From Acidicapsa ligni (GTDB lineage Bacteria > Acidobacteriota > Terriglobia > Terriglobales > Acidobacteriaceae), in assembly GCF_025685655.1 (NCBI RefSeq), contig NZ_JAGSYG010000003.1, positions 806,001 through 870,000 of the forward strand: a stretch of 64,000 nucleotides of DNA, in the 5' to 3' direction. A model generated the notes under the pieces. That model did not search any database and was not told the origin of the DNA. It saw only the letters and a list, made by a program, of their open reading frames with translations. Position numbers and translations under genes: made by a program. This document shows, in pieces, positions 40,999 to 49,610 of this stretch. Within the stretch, counting starts at the first letter, position 1. Every line of letters starts with the position of its first letter.

Positions 40999-42564
40999 TC
41001 ACAAAGATTGGATCATCGCTTTATCTTGCCCTCGGGTTGTAGCAGAAGATTTTAGTGGATCGTTGTCGCGGTCGCTGACATCGACGAGGTCGGCCAGGCC
41101 GCGGGAGATGTCTTCGGTCCAGCAGTCTTCGGGGGCGCGCCAGCTCCAGTTTCCGGATGCAATGGCGGGGGTGTTCATGCGGGCTTCAGAGCCGAGGGCG
41201 AGCAGGTCCTGGGCGGGGACGATGGCCAGTTCGGCTACCGAGGTTGAGGAGGCACGCATCAGGGCCCAAACGGGGGTCATGGCTACCGGGCCGAGATAGG
41301 TTTCGAGGGCGGCGCGCTCTACGTCCGTGGCATGTTGCCACCAGCCTAGAGTGGTGTCGTTGTCGTGGGTGCCGGTGTAGGAGACGGTGGCCGGGACGAA
41401 GCGATGTGGGAGATGGTTGTGCGCTTCCACAGAGCTGAAGCCGAATTGGAGAACGCGCATTCCGGGCATGGAGCAGTTGATACGAAGGGCGTCCACTTCG
41501 GGGGTGATCAGGCCGAGGTCTTCGGCTACGAGGGGCAGCGGGCCAAGGACATGTTCGAGGCGGTCGAAGAGATCGGCTCCGGGAGCCTTGATCCATTCGC
41601 CATTGATGGCGGTTTCTTCGTTGGCGGGAATAGACCAGTAGGCTTCGAAGCCGCGGAAGTGGTCGAGGCGGACGATGTCGTACTGATTGCAGGAGCGGCG
41701 AATGCGCTGCACCCACCAGCCGTAGCCGGTTTCGGCCAGCACGTCCCAGCGATAGAGTGGATTGCCCCAGCGCTGGCCGGTGGGGGAAAAATAGTCGGGT
41801 GGAACGCCTGCTACGCGGATGGGGTTTAGATCTTCATCGAGTTGGAAGAGGCCGGGATTGGCCCAGACGTCGGCTGAGTCCATGCTGACGAAGATGGCGA
41901 TGTCTCCGAGGAAGCGAATTTTCTGCTTGGCGGCAGCGGAGCGCAGGCTGGTCCACTGCTCTTCAAATGCGAACTGGAGAGCTTGTTCGACGGCTAATTC
42001 ATTGCCGTATTGGGCAGCGGCCTGCTCCATTGCGGCTGGTTCACGGCGACGCAGCGGTTCGGGCCATGCGGTCCAGGCGCCGGTTTTGAACTCGCGACGG
42101 AGGACGGCGTAATAGGCGTAATCATTGAGCCAGGAGGCTTCCTGGGTGCAGAAGGCGGTGAAGCGCTGCCATTGCGATTGGAAGCGCTCTTCTTTGGGGC
42201 CGAGTTCGAGGAAATTCTTTGCGGCTTCGTAAAGCAGAGGACGCTTGCGATTTTCTACATCTTCGAAATTGACGTTGCCGTTGCGTCCGGCCAGATTGGC
42301 AATGCGATCGCCGGCGATCCAGCCCCAGTCTGACAGTAGTTCCAGGCTGATGAGCGAGGGATTGCCTGCGAAGGCGGAGCTGCCTGCGTAAGGTGAGTTT
42401 CCATAGCCGGTGGGGCAGAGTGGGAGCACTTGCCAGATGTGCTGTTTACCCGCATGAAGAAAGTCGAGGAACTTGTATGCCTCCGGCCCCATGTCACCAA
42501 TGCCGCCGTAGGAAGCTAAAGAGCTGATGTGCAGGAGGATGCCGGATGAACGCTGGAATTCCAT
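40999..42564 (-). CDS. malQ: 4-alpha-glucanotransferase (amylomaltase, GH77)
   Basis: 521 residues, the usual length for GH77. The N-terminus RSSGILLHISSLASYGGIGD is the family opening. The catalytic residues are visible: nucleophile Asp in DIVRLDHFRGFEAYW, acid/base Glu in PLVAEDLGLITPEVD, and third Asp in YTGTHDNDTTLGWW. The 250s loop region FFSPTGQRWGNPLY is intact. The enzyme transfers maltosyl or longer alpha-1,4-glucan segments between chains and releases glucose in maltodextrin or glycogen metabolism. It is read towards the convergent HEAT-like gene and does not share an operon with the foldase gene, which is followed by a terminator. Confidence 0.96.
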   Translation of the reverse strand: MEFQRSSGILLHISSLASYGGIGDMGPEAYKFLDFLHAGKQHIWQVLPLCPTGYGNSPYAGSSAFAGNPSLISLELLSDWGWIAGDRIANLAGRNGNVNFEDVENRKRPLLYEAAKNFLELGPKEERFQSQWQRFTAFCTQEASWLNDYAYYAVLRREFKTGAWTAWPEPLRRREPAAMEQAAAQYGNELAVEQALQFAFEEQWTSLRSAAAKQKIRFLGDIAIFVSMDSADVWANPGLFQLDEDLNPIRVAGVPPDYFSPTGQRWGNPLYRWDVLAETGYGWWVQRIRRSCNQYDIVRLDHFRGFEAYWSIPANEETAINGEWIKAPGADLFDRLEHVLGPLPLVAEDLGLITPEVDALRINCSMPGMRVLQFGFSSVEAHNHLPHRFVPATVSYTGTHDNDTTLGWWQHATDVERAALETYLGPVAMTPVWALMRASSTSVAELAIVPAQDLLALGSEARMNTPAIASGNWSWRAPEDCWTEDISRGLADLVDVSDRDNDPLKSSATTRGQDKAMIQSL

Positions 42565-42601
42565 GAGTTTATTATCTGCTGAGTCGGAGCGTTCTGTAGG
42601 G

Positions 42602-42642
42602 CAAAAAGCGACAAGGCCGTTGCGGTGGCAACGGCCTTGTCG
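42602..42642 (-). terminator. Strong Rho-independent terminator after ppiD-like gene
   Basis: On the minus strand CGACAAGGCCGTTGC pairs perfectly with GCAACGGCCTTGTCG, 4-base loop, followed by CTTTTTGC. Bases 42609-42623 and 42628-42642 form the stem. It lies 60 bases after the stop of the foldase gene and just before malQ. Confidence 0.92.
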
Positions 42643-42701
42643 GATGAATTTCTATGGGAAGAGTGGTTATCCCATAGATTGTTGTCTGATCCGGAAAAGT
42701 T

Positions 42702-44663
42702 TTACAAGCCCTGGTCGGGGGACTTGGCCACTTTCGCGTTGATCTGGATCAGCTTGGCTTTCTTGAAGCGATCTTCGGTGGTGCTTACGAAGATGCCGAA
42801 GACTTCTTCCCGTTTTTGATCGAGGAACTGGTCGCGGGTTTGATCGAGGTTCTTGGTGATTTCGTCCGCTGAGGGTTCCTGCTTGTCGAGGATCTTGGCG
42901 ACAACGCCGGTGCGCTGGGCGTTGATTGGGCCGCTGATACCGCCGACAGGAAGGTTGAAGAGATCGGGAGCTACGGAGCCAACCTGACCGAAGTCGGGAA
43001 CCTGGCCAGCATCGCCTACGAGATCGCTGGTCTTGATGGTTGCGCCAGCTTCTTTCGCGGCCTTGGCCAGATCACCTGAGGCCTTGGCCTTGGCGGCGAG
43101 GTCCTTGGTCTTCTGTTCGAGGAGCATGGGAAGACGTTCGTCTGCGTAGTCCTTGGCGATCTGGGCTTTGGAGTCAGCGAAAACAGGCGCGTGAGGTGGG
43201 GTGATTCCGGTGACCTGGAAGATGGCGTAGCCCTCGCCCGTCTGCGCGAACTGCGGTTCGCTGCCCTGCTTGGAGGTAAAGGCCTTGGCGATCACCTGGG
43301 AACCATCGGGAAGACCGGCGATCACTCCCTGGGCGGAAACGGAGGGGGTATCGACCAATTCAAGATGATGTGCGGCGGCAGTTTTGGCGAGGCCGTTGTG
43401 GGCTGCTTCCGTGGCAAGTGCCTGCGCATAGTTCTGTTCGGCCTGGGCTTCCTTCTGACGAAGGAGGGTGACCTGAATGGCAGGGGTAACCTCGGCAAGA
43501 GCCTGGGTGTGCGCGGTCTGGCGTTCTTCAACCTGGATGATGTGGTAGCCGAACTGGCTCTTTACGATCTGGGTATCGCCGATTTTCTGCGAGAAGATAG
43601 CTGAGTCAAATTCAGGAACCATCGTGCCGTGACGGGCAAAGCCGAGTTCCCCGCCCTGGGCGCCGCTGCCGGTGTCTTCCGACTCTTTCTTGGCGAGATC
43701 GGCGAAGTTAGCGCCGCCCTGAATCTGCTTCAGGATTGCGTCGGCCTTGGCCTTGGCTTCTGCGTCGGTCTTGGCTGCTCCGCCGGGAAACTTGATGAGG
43801 ATGTGCCGCGAACGAGCCTGCTCAGGCTGCTGATATTCAGCCTGGTGAGCGTTGTAGTATGTCTGAATCTCCTGTGGGGAGATTTGCGGAATGCCGCCGG
43901 GAATCTGGTTCGCGTTGAAGGCGAAGTAGCTAAGTTTGCGCTCTTCTGGAACAGCGTTGGCGTAGCGGGCCGCGTTCTTGGTGAAGAAGGCCTGCAGATC
44001 GCTGTCGCTGGGGTTGATCTGCTTGCGCAGATCGTCGGCGGAGATGACCGCGTAGTCGAACTTGATCTTGATGTTCTGCTTGCGGTACTGGTCGCGAATC
44101 TCGCTGTCGTTGACAGTGACGCCGGAGGTGATGAACGAGCGCAGGCGGTTGATGGTGATGCCTTCGCGAAGTTCCTTTTCGAAGTCTGCGGTGCTGAGCT
44201 GGAACTGAGAAGAGATGAACTGCTTGTACTTGTCCTCGCCGATGAACTGGCCATTGGGGAAAAGCAGTTGGCCGTACTGACCGCTGTGCAGGAAGTTACG
44301 CACATCTTCGTCATTGGCTTCAACGCCGAGCTTGGAGGCTTCCGCGAGCAGGAGCTTTTGCAGGATGAGTTGCTGGCCGACGCGCTGCACCATGTAGGGC
44401 AGGGCGAAGTCGGGCAGTTTCTGACGTTGAAGCTGCTGCTGGGCCACTTCCTGTACGCGGGTCATGGTGACCTGTTCGCCGGTAAAGGTAAAGCGGCTGT
44501 ACCAGTGCGGGTAGACCGTGGCGTAGGTGTCGCCGGTGGTGGCTTCGTTCTGGAAGATGCCTGGAATGAGAGTGATGACCATCGTGATGACGGCTGCGCC
44601 GATGATGACGATGAACACGGCTTTAACGAAGCGGTTGTCTTTACTTTGCAGGAAACGAATCAT
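42702..44663 (-). CDS. Membrane-anchored SurA/PpiD-like peptidyl-prolyl isomerase
   Basis: 654 residues from the ATG at 44663. A short cytoplasmic head (IRFLQSKDNRFVKA) and one transmembrane helix (VFIVIIGAAVITMVITLIPG) anchor it in the inner membrane, the PpiD topology. The periplasmic part has a SurA_N-type chaperone region (about 65-270), a PpiC/parvulin domain (about 285-385; ARSRHILIKFPGG ... GGELGFARHGTMVPEF ... FGYHIIQVEER) and a C-terminal chaperone-like region. It assists folding of secreted and outer-membrane proteins. The frame to 44786 is disregarded because the head starts at the ATG. Divergent from the WcaF-like gene. Confidence 0.92.
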   Translation of the reverse strand: MIRFLQSKDNRFVKAVFIVIIGAAVITMVITLIPGIFQNEATTGDTYATVYPHWYSRFTFTGEQVTMTRVQEVAQQQLQRQKLPDFALPYMVQRVGQQLILQKLLLAEASKLGVEANDEDVRNFLHSGQYGQLLFPNGQFIGEDKYKQFISSQFQLSTADFEKELREGITINRLRSFITSGVTVNDSEIRDQYRKQNIKIKFDYAVISADDLRKQINPSDSDLQAFFTKNAARYANAVPEERKLSYFAFNANQIPGGIPQISPQEIQTYYNAHQAEYQQPEQARSRHILIKFPGGAAKTDAEAKAKADAILKQIQGGANFADLAKKESEDTGSGAQGGELGFARHGTMVPEFDSAIFSQKIGDTQIVKSQFGYHIIQVEERQTAHTQALAEVTPAIQVTLLRQKEAQAEQNYAQALATEAAHNGLAKTAAAHHLELVDTPSVSAQGVIAGLPDGSQVIAKAFTSKQGSEPQFAQTGEGYAIFQVTGITPPHAPVFADSKAQIAKDYADERLPMLLEQKTKDLAAKAKASGDLAKAAKEAGATIKTSDLVGDAGQVPDFGQVGSVAPDLFNLPVGGISGPINAQRTGVVAKILDKQEPSADEITKNLDQTRDQFLDQKREEVFGIFVSTTEDRFKKAKLIQINAKVAKSPDQGL

Positions 44664-44827
44664 GTGCGAATGACGACCTTTACGGATGGGCGCTTGCGGA
44701 CTTGTGGGCGGTGACTGGCCCTGCCGGAGGCGAACTTCTCCTACAGAAATTCTTTGTTCTCTGCGATTATAGACGAGGCAAGGCATGTAACAGGGAATAG
44801 AGATCAGGGATTAGAGATGAAGTTCCC

Positions 44828-45445
44828 ATGGAGGGCAGCTTGGGTTTAGAGGTAGAGCAAAAGGTTGATGCAATTGGCTCGTCGGGCGAGGGCCCGCTAC
44901 GCATCAACTTGTACAAGGTGCCCAGCGGTACTCCGCTGAAAGTGAAAATTTTGCGGGCACTGTGGTCACTGTTTCAACTGCCGTTTTTTTTGCATACGCC
45001 TAAGGCGTTGAGTCCATTGAGGATCGCGTTATTACGGTTGTTTGGGGCGAAGATTGGACCATCCTGCAATATAGGCCGGGGCGTCAAGGTCTGGGTGCCG
45101 TGGAATCTGATCATGGGCGAGTGCTCGGCGATTGGGTTCGACACAGAAATTTACAATTTCGCGCCGGTGGTAATTGGGGATCATGTCATTGTTTCGCAGC
45201 ATAGCTATGTCTGCACGTCGACGCATGACCATACGCATCCGCACTTTCCACTGGTTTCAAAGCCGATACGGATTGAGTCGCAGTCGTGGGTAGCTACGGG
45301 ATGCATGCTTTCGCCGGGGGTGACGATTGGCGAGGGAGCAGTGATTGGAGCGCGGTCGCTGGTGACGCGTTCGATGCCGCCGTGGATGGTTTGCACGGGG
45401 AGCCCTTGCAGGCCGATCAAGGAGCGGGTGATTCAGAAAATATAG
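44828..45445 (+). CDS. WcaF-like hexapeptide acyltransferase
   Basis: 205 residues. Hydrophobic/basic N-terminus (VKILRALWSLFQLPFFL) and then a left-handed beta-helix of hexapeptide repeats: FGAKIGPSCNIGRGVKVWVP, VVIGDHVIVSQHSYVCTSTH (with the catalytic His region THDHTH), and WVATGCMLSPGVTIGEGAVI followed by GARSLVTRSMPPWMVCTGSP. This is the O-acetyltransferase family of WcaF/WcaB/LacA-type proteins. The most likely role is acetylation of a surface polysaccharide. It precedes pyrD by 45 bases; whether they share a transcript is uncertain. The acceptor sugar is unknown. Confidence 0.85.
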   Translation: MEGSLGLEVEQKVDAIGSSGEGPLRINLYKVPSGTPLKVKILRALWSLFQLPFFLHTPKALSPLRIALLRLFGAKIGPSCNIGRGVKVWVPWNLIMGECSAIGFDTEIYNFAPVVIGDHVIVSQHSYVCTSTHDHTHPHFPLVSKPIRIESQSWVATGCMLSPGVTIGEGAVIGARSLVTRSMPPWMVCTGSPCRPIKERVIQKI

Positions 45446-45490
45446 GCAACTATAATTAGGTCAGATCACGAAGTAAGAAAGCGGCTGCCT

Positions 45491-46420
45491 TTGAAGCCTG
45501 ATATGACAGTGCGATTTGCCGGTCTGGAGCTGGCGAATCCGGTGATAGCCGCGAGCGGAACCTTTGGCTATGGGATCGAGTTCGAGGAAATTGTCGGGCT
45601 CGAAAGGATTGGCGCGTTTGTGACCAAGGGGCTTTCGCGCGAGCCGATGGCGGGTAACCAGGCCCCGCGGATTGTGCAGACGGCATCGGGGATGTTGAAT
45701 GCGATTGGGCTGCAGAATATCGGCGTTGCGGACTTTGTGGAGAAGAAGCTGCCGGAACTGAAGCGGTATCCCAAGGCGCAGGTGATTGTGAATGTCTTCG
45801 GCTACAAGGTTGAGGACTATGTTGCGGTGATCGAGCGGCTGAACGATGCTGCGGGGATTGCGGCCTATGAGCTGAACGTCTCCTGCCCGAATGTGCATGA
45901 GGGCGGCATGACGTTTGGGGCTGATCCGGGGGCGCTGGAATTTCTGGTGGCCAAGGCAAAAACTGCGGCTACGCGGCCTTTGATTGTGAAGCTGTCGCCG
46001 AATGTTACTTCTGTGACGCAGATGGCGCGGATTGCGGCGCTGGCGGGGGCGGATGCGATTTCGCTGGTGAATACTTTTATGGCGATGGCGATCGATGCGG
46101 AGACGCGGCAGCCGATGATTCGCAATGTAACGGCGGGGCTGTCGGGACCGGCAATCAAGCCGATTGCGCTGCGGATGGTCTACGAAACGGCAAAGGCAGT
46201 TTCGATTCCGGTGCTGGGAATGGGCGGGATTGTTACTGCAGAGGATGCGGTGGAGTTTCTACTGGCTGGGGCTACGGCGGTGCAGGTGGGGACGGCTAGT
46301 TATGCCGATCCGCGCGCGGTGGAGCGGTTGGTTAAAGGGTTGGAGAGCTGGTGTAAGAGCCACCACGTGGAGCGGGTGGCTTCGCTTACGGGGGGGATGA
46401 CTATTCCGTGGCAGGGGTAG
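45491..46420 (+). CDS. pyrD: Dihydroorotate dehydrogenase, class 1B catalytic subunit
   Basis: 309 residues. A TTG at 45491 gives MKPDMTVRFAG, a common family opening; the ATG at 45503 is an alternative. Family motifs: NPVIAASGTFGYGIEFEEIV, TKGLSREPMAGNQAPRI, the class-1 catalytic Cys in NVSCPNVHEGG, IVKLSPNVTSV, VNTFMAMAIDA and GMGGIVTAEDAVEFL (FMN phosphate site). Class 1B enzymes use NAD+ through a partner subunit PyrK (iron-sulphur flavoprotein), which is not next to this gene and must be elsewhere. It oxidises dihydroorotate to orotate in pyrimidine synthesis, in the cytosol. Confidence 0.95.
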   Translation: MKPDMTVRFAGLELANPVIAASGTFGYGIEFEEIVGLERIGAFVTKGLSREPMAGNQAPRIVQTASGMLNAIGLQNIGVADFVEKKLPELKRYPKAQVIVNVFGYKVEDYVAVIERLNDAAGIAAYELNVSCPNVHEGGMTFGADPGALEFLVAKAKTAATRPLIVKLSPNVTSVTQMARIAALAGADAISLVNTFMAMAIDAETRQPMIRNVTAGLSGPAIKPIALRMVYETAKAVSIPVLGMGGIVTAEDAVEFLLAGATAVQVGTASYADPRAVERLVKGLESWCKSHHVERVASLTGGMTIPWQG

Positions 46421-46448
46421 AACAGGTAGATATTCGATTGAGGCAACA

Positions 46449-46472
46449 GCAGATTCCCTGCGGGAACGACAG
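46449..46472. repeat. Short dispersed palindromic repeat, copy 2
   Basis: 24-base unit with core TTCCCTGCGGGAA, preceded by GGCAACAGCAG and followed by CGACAG. It matches the unit at 27363-27386 at 22 of 24 bases, in the same orientation. Located between the convergent pyrD and zinc-finger genes. Confidence 0.7.
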
Positions 46473-46516
46473 ACTGAAAAACCAAGGATCAAATCTGAGT
46501 TTTTCTGTCTAAATTT

Positions 46517-46978
46517 TTACCGCGGTCGCAGGCTGCGGATGGATTCAGGCAAGCGGGCTTCTAAGCCTCGTGCGCGTTCCATTGCCATGCCGCCCAGGTA
46601 GGCAGAGGCGGGAGTGGTGGCCAGCACCAGGATGAAAGCGATCAAAGAGAAGCCTAGTCCGGCGAAGGCTGCGGAGACGAGCATCTGGTAAACAGAAACT
46701 GGTTCGAGATGGAGGATTTTGAAGGCTACATGCTCCATCAGCTTGACGCGTTGCAGGACGGCCAGAGCGAAGAGAAACGATATAATCGACAGCGCAGTCA
46801 GAACGGCCAGTGAGGCATCCAAGGTGCGATGAAACTTCTGCCGAGCACGGCAGTGGGCGCATTCGGCGAGGTGATATTCGTAATCTTTGCGCATCTCCGG
46901 AGAGATACCGGAAATGTCATAGCGCCAACTACTCAAAATGGCCCCAACTATTCGATCCGTGCATTGGGTTCTCGCCAT
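46517..46978 (-). CDS. Membrane protein with N-terminal anti-sigma-type zinc finger
   Basis: 153 residues from the ATG at 46978. The N-terminal part has the putative zinc-finger YHLAECAHCRARQKFH (H-x3-C-x2-C, residues about 34-50) of the zf-HC2 anti-sigma factor type. Two hydrophobic segments follow (LTALSIISFLFALAVLQ and MLVSAAFAGLGFSLIAFILV). No sigma factor gene lies beside it, so it is not shown to be an anti-sigma factor. The last 30 residues are basic and cytoplasmic or periplasmic. Monocistronic on the minus strand. Confidence 0.68.
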   Translation of the reverse strand: MARTQCTDRIVGAILSSWRYDISGISPEMRKDYEYHLAECAHCRARQKFHRTLDASLAVLTALSIISFLFALAVLQRVKLMEHVAFKILHLEPVSVYQMLVSAAFAGLGFSLIAFILVLATTPASAYLGGMAMERARGLEARLPESIRSLRPR

Positions 46979-47127
46979 AGTGTTTAGACTCGCTTTTCTC
47001 TTGTTTAGCTTCAGAATTAAATGGGATGAAGATATACGCCAAAGATGTGGTGCTGATTCAACATTCACCACTTCCCGAAGCGGCGCATGTTACTTCATTG
47101 TAACCGAAGCGCGTTACATACGTGGGA

Positions 47128-48201
47128 TCAAAAACATACCGGAGCCATGGGTTCATGTTGACTGGCAAGGAACAATCGGTTGGCGAGCAGGCTGGGTTTG
47201 CAGGTCAATGCCCGTTCGGCGGCGATTCTTGCGAGCTCCGGATGATTGTTGCTTTCGGAGAGATGGGCAAGGATGAGATAGGTCGCGGAGCCGTCGTAAA
47301 TCTCTTCGAGAAAGCTGGCGGCGGCATCGTTGGAGAGATGGCCGACGCGGGAGAGAACGCGCTGCTTGACGGACCAGGGATATGGGCCGTCGCGGAGCAT
47401 TTCGAGATCGTGATTCGACTCCAGCATGATGAGATCGCAGCGGCGAAGCTGGGCCTGCACATTGGGGGGCATGTAGCCGAGGTCGGTGGCGACGGCGAGA
47501 CGTGTGCCTTCGGCGGTGAAGACGAATCCAACGGGATCGGCGGCGTCGTGTGGGATAGTGAAGGGGCTGACGGCAATGTCGCCGATGGCGAAGGATTCGC
47601 CGGGACGGAAGTATTCGACGGATGGTAGCCGGGCTGGGTCTTTTGCCGGTTCTGTTGCTGGGTCAGATGCTACTGGGGCCGATGCCTGGTCGGCTGCGAA
47701 CTCTGGTTCCGGTTCGGATTCAGGATCGCGCTCGTCTGCCGGGTCGGGTGCGAAGTTGCAGCGGATGGTATCGGCCGCGGCTTCGGCAGCGAGTTCCTCT
47801 AATTCTGAGGACTCCTTGTGGGAAGCGATAGCTTCCTGCTCGGCCTGCTGGCGGTCTTTGGCTTCGCGGTACTGCTGGGCCCACTCGGCGTAGGTGATGC
47901 GTTTGCGCGGGGTGACCTGACGGACCCAGGCGCGATGTGTTGCTTCAGTGAAATAAACCGGGATGCCGAGTTTACGGGCGGTGACGGCGAGGCCGTTGAT
48001 GTGGTCCTGATGCTCGTGGGTGATGAGGATGGCATCGAGCGTGGAGGGATCTTCGCCGACCTGCTTCATGCGGCGGAAGAGTTCGCGGCAGCTCAGGCCT
48101 GCATCCACGAGGATGCGCGTCTGGCCGCCGGTCGCCGAGAGGCAGGAAACGATGGAGCTGTTTCCCTTGGAACCGGAGGCGAGGACGGTGAAACGGACCA
48201 T
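47128..48201 (-). CDS. Metallo-beta-lactamase-fold hydrolase, YycJ/WalJ-like, with a long acidic insertion
   Basis: 357 residues. The N-terminus MVRFTVLASGSKGNSSIV is typical of the YycJ/PhnP-like group, and the metal motif is H62-x-H64-x-D66-H67 in ITHEHQDHINGL. Further ligands follow in FTIPHDAADPVG, VATDLGYM and LESNHD, with a final HLS (GHLSNDAA). Members act as DNA exonucleases in mismatch-repair-type processing (YycJ) or as phosphodiesterases. An acidic, Ala/Pro/Glu-rich insertion of about 90 residues (about 105-195) separates the first metal motif from the rest; without it the length would be the normal 260-270. The insertion may be a flexible loop. Function by family only. Confidence 0.88.
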   Translation of the reverse strand: MVRFTVLASGSKGNSSIVSCLSATGGQTRILVDAGLSCRELFRRMKQVGEDPSTLDAILITHEHQDHINGLAVTARKLGIPVYFTEATHRAWVRQVTPRKRITYAEWAQQYREAKDRQQAEQEAIASHKESSELEELAAEAAADTIRCNFAPDPADERDPESEPEPEFAADQASAPVASDPATEPAKDPARLPSVEYFRPGESFAIGDIAVSPFTIPHDAADPVGFVFTAEGTRLAVATDLGYMPPNVQAQLRRCDLIMLESNHDLEMLRDGPYPWSVKQRVLSRVGHLSNDAAASFLEEIYDGSATYLILAHLSESNNHPELARIAAERALTCKPSLLANRLFLASQHEPMAPVCF

Positions 48202-48303
48202 CTTTCAAGAATAGCCCCAATCGATGTGGAAGATGGGGTTGGAATCGAGGGGATATTTCCTAACTAGTAACGGGTGCAAAAACGCGGCACTCAAACGGGG
48301 ACG

Positions 48304-49155
48304 CTAATAGGAGTAAAAGCCTCGACCTGATTTGCGGCCCAGCCATCCTGCGTCCACCATGCGGATGAGGAGTGGGCATGGACGATATTTGGGGTCGCCG
48401 AGACCTTCGTGGAGGACGCGTAGGATATCGACGCAGACGTCGAGGCCGATGAAGTCGGCGAGGGTGAGCGGACCCATGGGGTGAGCCATGCCAAGTTGGA
48501 AGACTTGATCGACAGCTTCGGCGGTGGCTACGCCTTCCATGACGGTGAAGGCCGCTTCGTTGATAAGCGGCATGAGGACTCGATTGGAGACGAAGCCGGG
48601 GGAATCGTTGACCTCAACGGGAGTTTTGCCGAGTTCTATTGAAAGATCGCGAACGGCGTCGTAGGTGGCCTGGTCGGTTTGGAGGCCGCGGATGATTTCG
48701 ACGAGCGTCATGACGGGCACGGGATTGAAGAAGTGCATGCCGATAACCTGCGCGGGGCGGTTGGTGAGCGCGGCAAGTTTGGTGATGGAGATGGAGCTGG
48801 TATTGGTGGCGAGGATTGCGCCGTGGGGCAGGATGGTGTCGAGGGAGCGGAAGATTTCGCTCTTGATGTCGAAGCGCTCGCTGGCTGCCTCTACTGCGAA
48901 TTGGGCGGAGGCCAGGGTGTTGCGGTCGGTGGTGAGGGTGATGCGCGCGATGGATGGCTCGACCTGATCGGAGGGCAGCTTGCCTTTGGCTGCTTCCCTC
49001 CCCAGGTTGGTGCGGATGCGAGTCAGGGATTGATCGAGGAAGCTTTGCTGGACGTCGCAGAGAAGGACGTTGAAGCCGGAGCGGGCGAAGAGGTGGGCGA
49101 TGCCGCTGCCCATGGTGCCTGCTCCGATTACTGCGATGGTTTGGATGGTTGGCAT
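48304..49155 (-). CDS. 3-hydroxybutyryl-CoA dehydrogenase
   Basis: 283 residues, the standard length for the Hbd/PaaH family. Rossmann motif VIGAGTMGSGIAHLFARSGF (9-28); the catalytic His is H141 in VIGMHFFNPVPVM, and the Glu partner is in RGLQTDQ..LSIELGKTPVEV. The C-terminal domain (NDSPGFVSNRVLMPLINEAA ... HPMGPLTLADFIGLD) makes the dimer. It oxidises (S)-3-hydroxybutyryl-CoA with NAD(P). No crotonase or thiolase gene is in the window, so its pathway (butyrate, PHB or fatty-acid degradation) is unknown. A degenerate paralog is at 34342-34932. Confidence 0.94.
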   Translation of the reverse strand: MPTIQTIAVIGAGTMGSGIAHLFARSGFNVLLCDVQQSFLDQSLTRIRTNLGREAAKGKLPSDQVEPSIARITLTTDRNTLASAQFAVEAASERFDIKSEIFRSLDTILPHGAILATNTSSISITKLAALTNRPAQVIGMHFFNPVPVMTLVEIIRGLQTDQATYDAVRDLSIELGKTPVEVNDSPGFVSNRVLMPLINEAAFTVMEGVATAEAVDQVFQLGMAHPMGPLTLADFIGLDVCVDILRVLHEGLGDPKYRPCPLLIRMVDAGWLGRKSGRGFYSY

Positions 49156-49217
49156 TCGTTAGTTCACCGTTAATTACGAGGATTCGGCGTATACATCGAA
49201 GACTAGCAAACTTCTGC

Positions 49218-49610
49218 TTAGCGAACTTCTGCGGTAAACGCCCGTTGCCATTCATGCCCATTCAAAGAGAACTCTTTTGGCGACACTGTGGCTGGCCCAA
49301 TCTCCTTAACCAGAAACCGAGCGCCAACCTTGCCATCCTTGATCAAATCAATACGTCTTGGCATTTGAACGCCTGCATAGCCTTTAGCCTCCTGTGGACG
49401 AATTTCATAGCCCAGAGTATAGGTCTTGATGAGATGGCCGCTGTCATCGAACCAATATCCTTGTGACTTCCCTGGTTCCAGTTGACCATCCGGACCTTCC
49501 GGACCGCGAAAAACACGGACAGTTTTCTCTCCATCCAAAATGTCACGGCGGATTCGCCAGTCGGATTCCGTCATGGTATCGGCTGCGGGGATTGGTTCAA
49601 CCATCATCAT
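49218..49610 (-). CDS. Separated C-terminal fragment of the TonB-domain gene (frameshift)
   Basis: A 130-residue frame starting at ATG 49610, which overlaps the stop (TAA) of the upstream ORF. It lacks a signal peptide although the upstream part has one. The start region MMMVEPIPAADTMTESDW aligns with MIRPVPIPADALSKR in the N-terminal part of the upstream ORF (see the finding), so the two frames look like one protein interrupted by loss of one base near 49614-49618. The rest (FDDSGHLIKTYTLGYEIRP) is beta-rich. Whether it is translated by re-initiation at the TAATG overlap, is a real pseudogene, or is a sequencing error cannot be judged here. Confidence 0.6.
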   Translation of the reverse strand: MMMVEPIPAADTMTESDWRIRRDILDGEKTVRVFRGPEGPDGQLEPGKSQGYWFDDSGHLIKTYTLGYEIRPQEAKGYAGVQMPRRIDLIKDGKVGARFLVKEIGPATVSPKEFSLNGHEWQRAFTAEVR

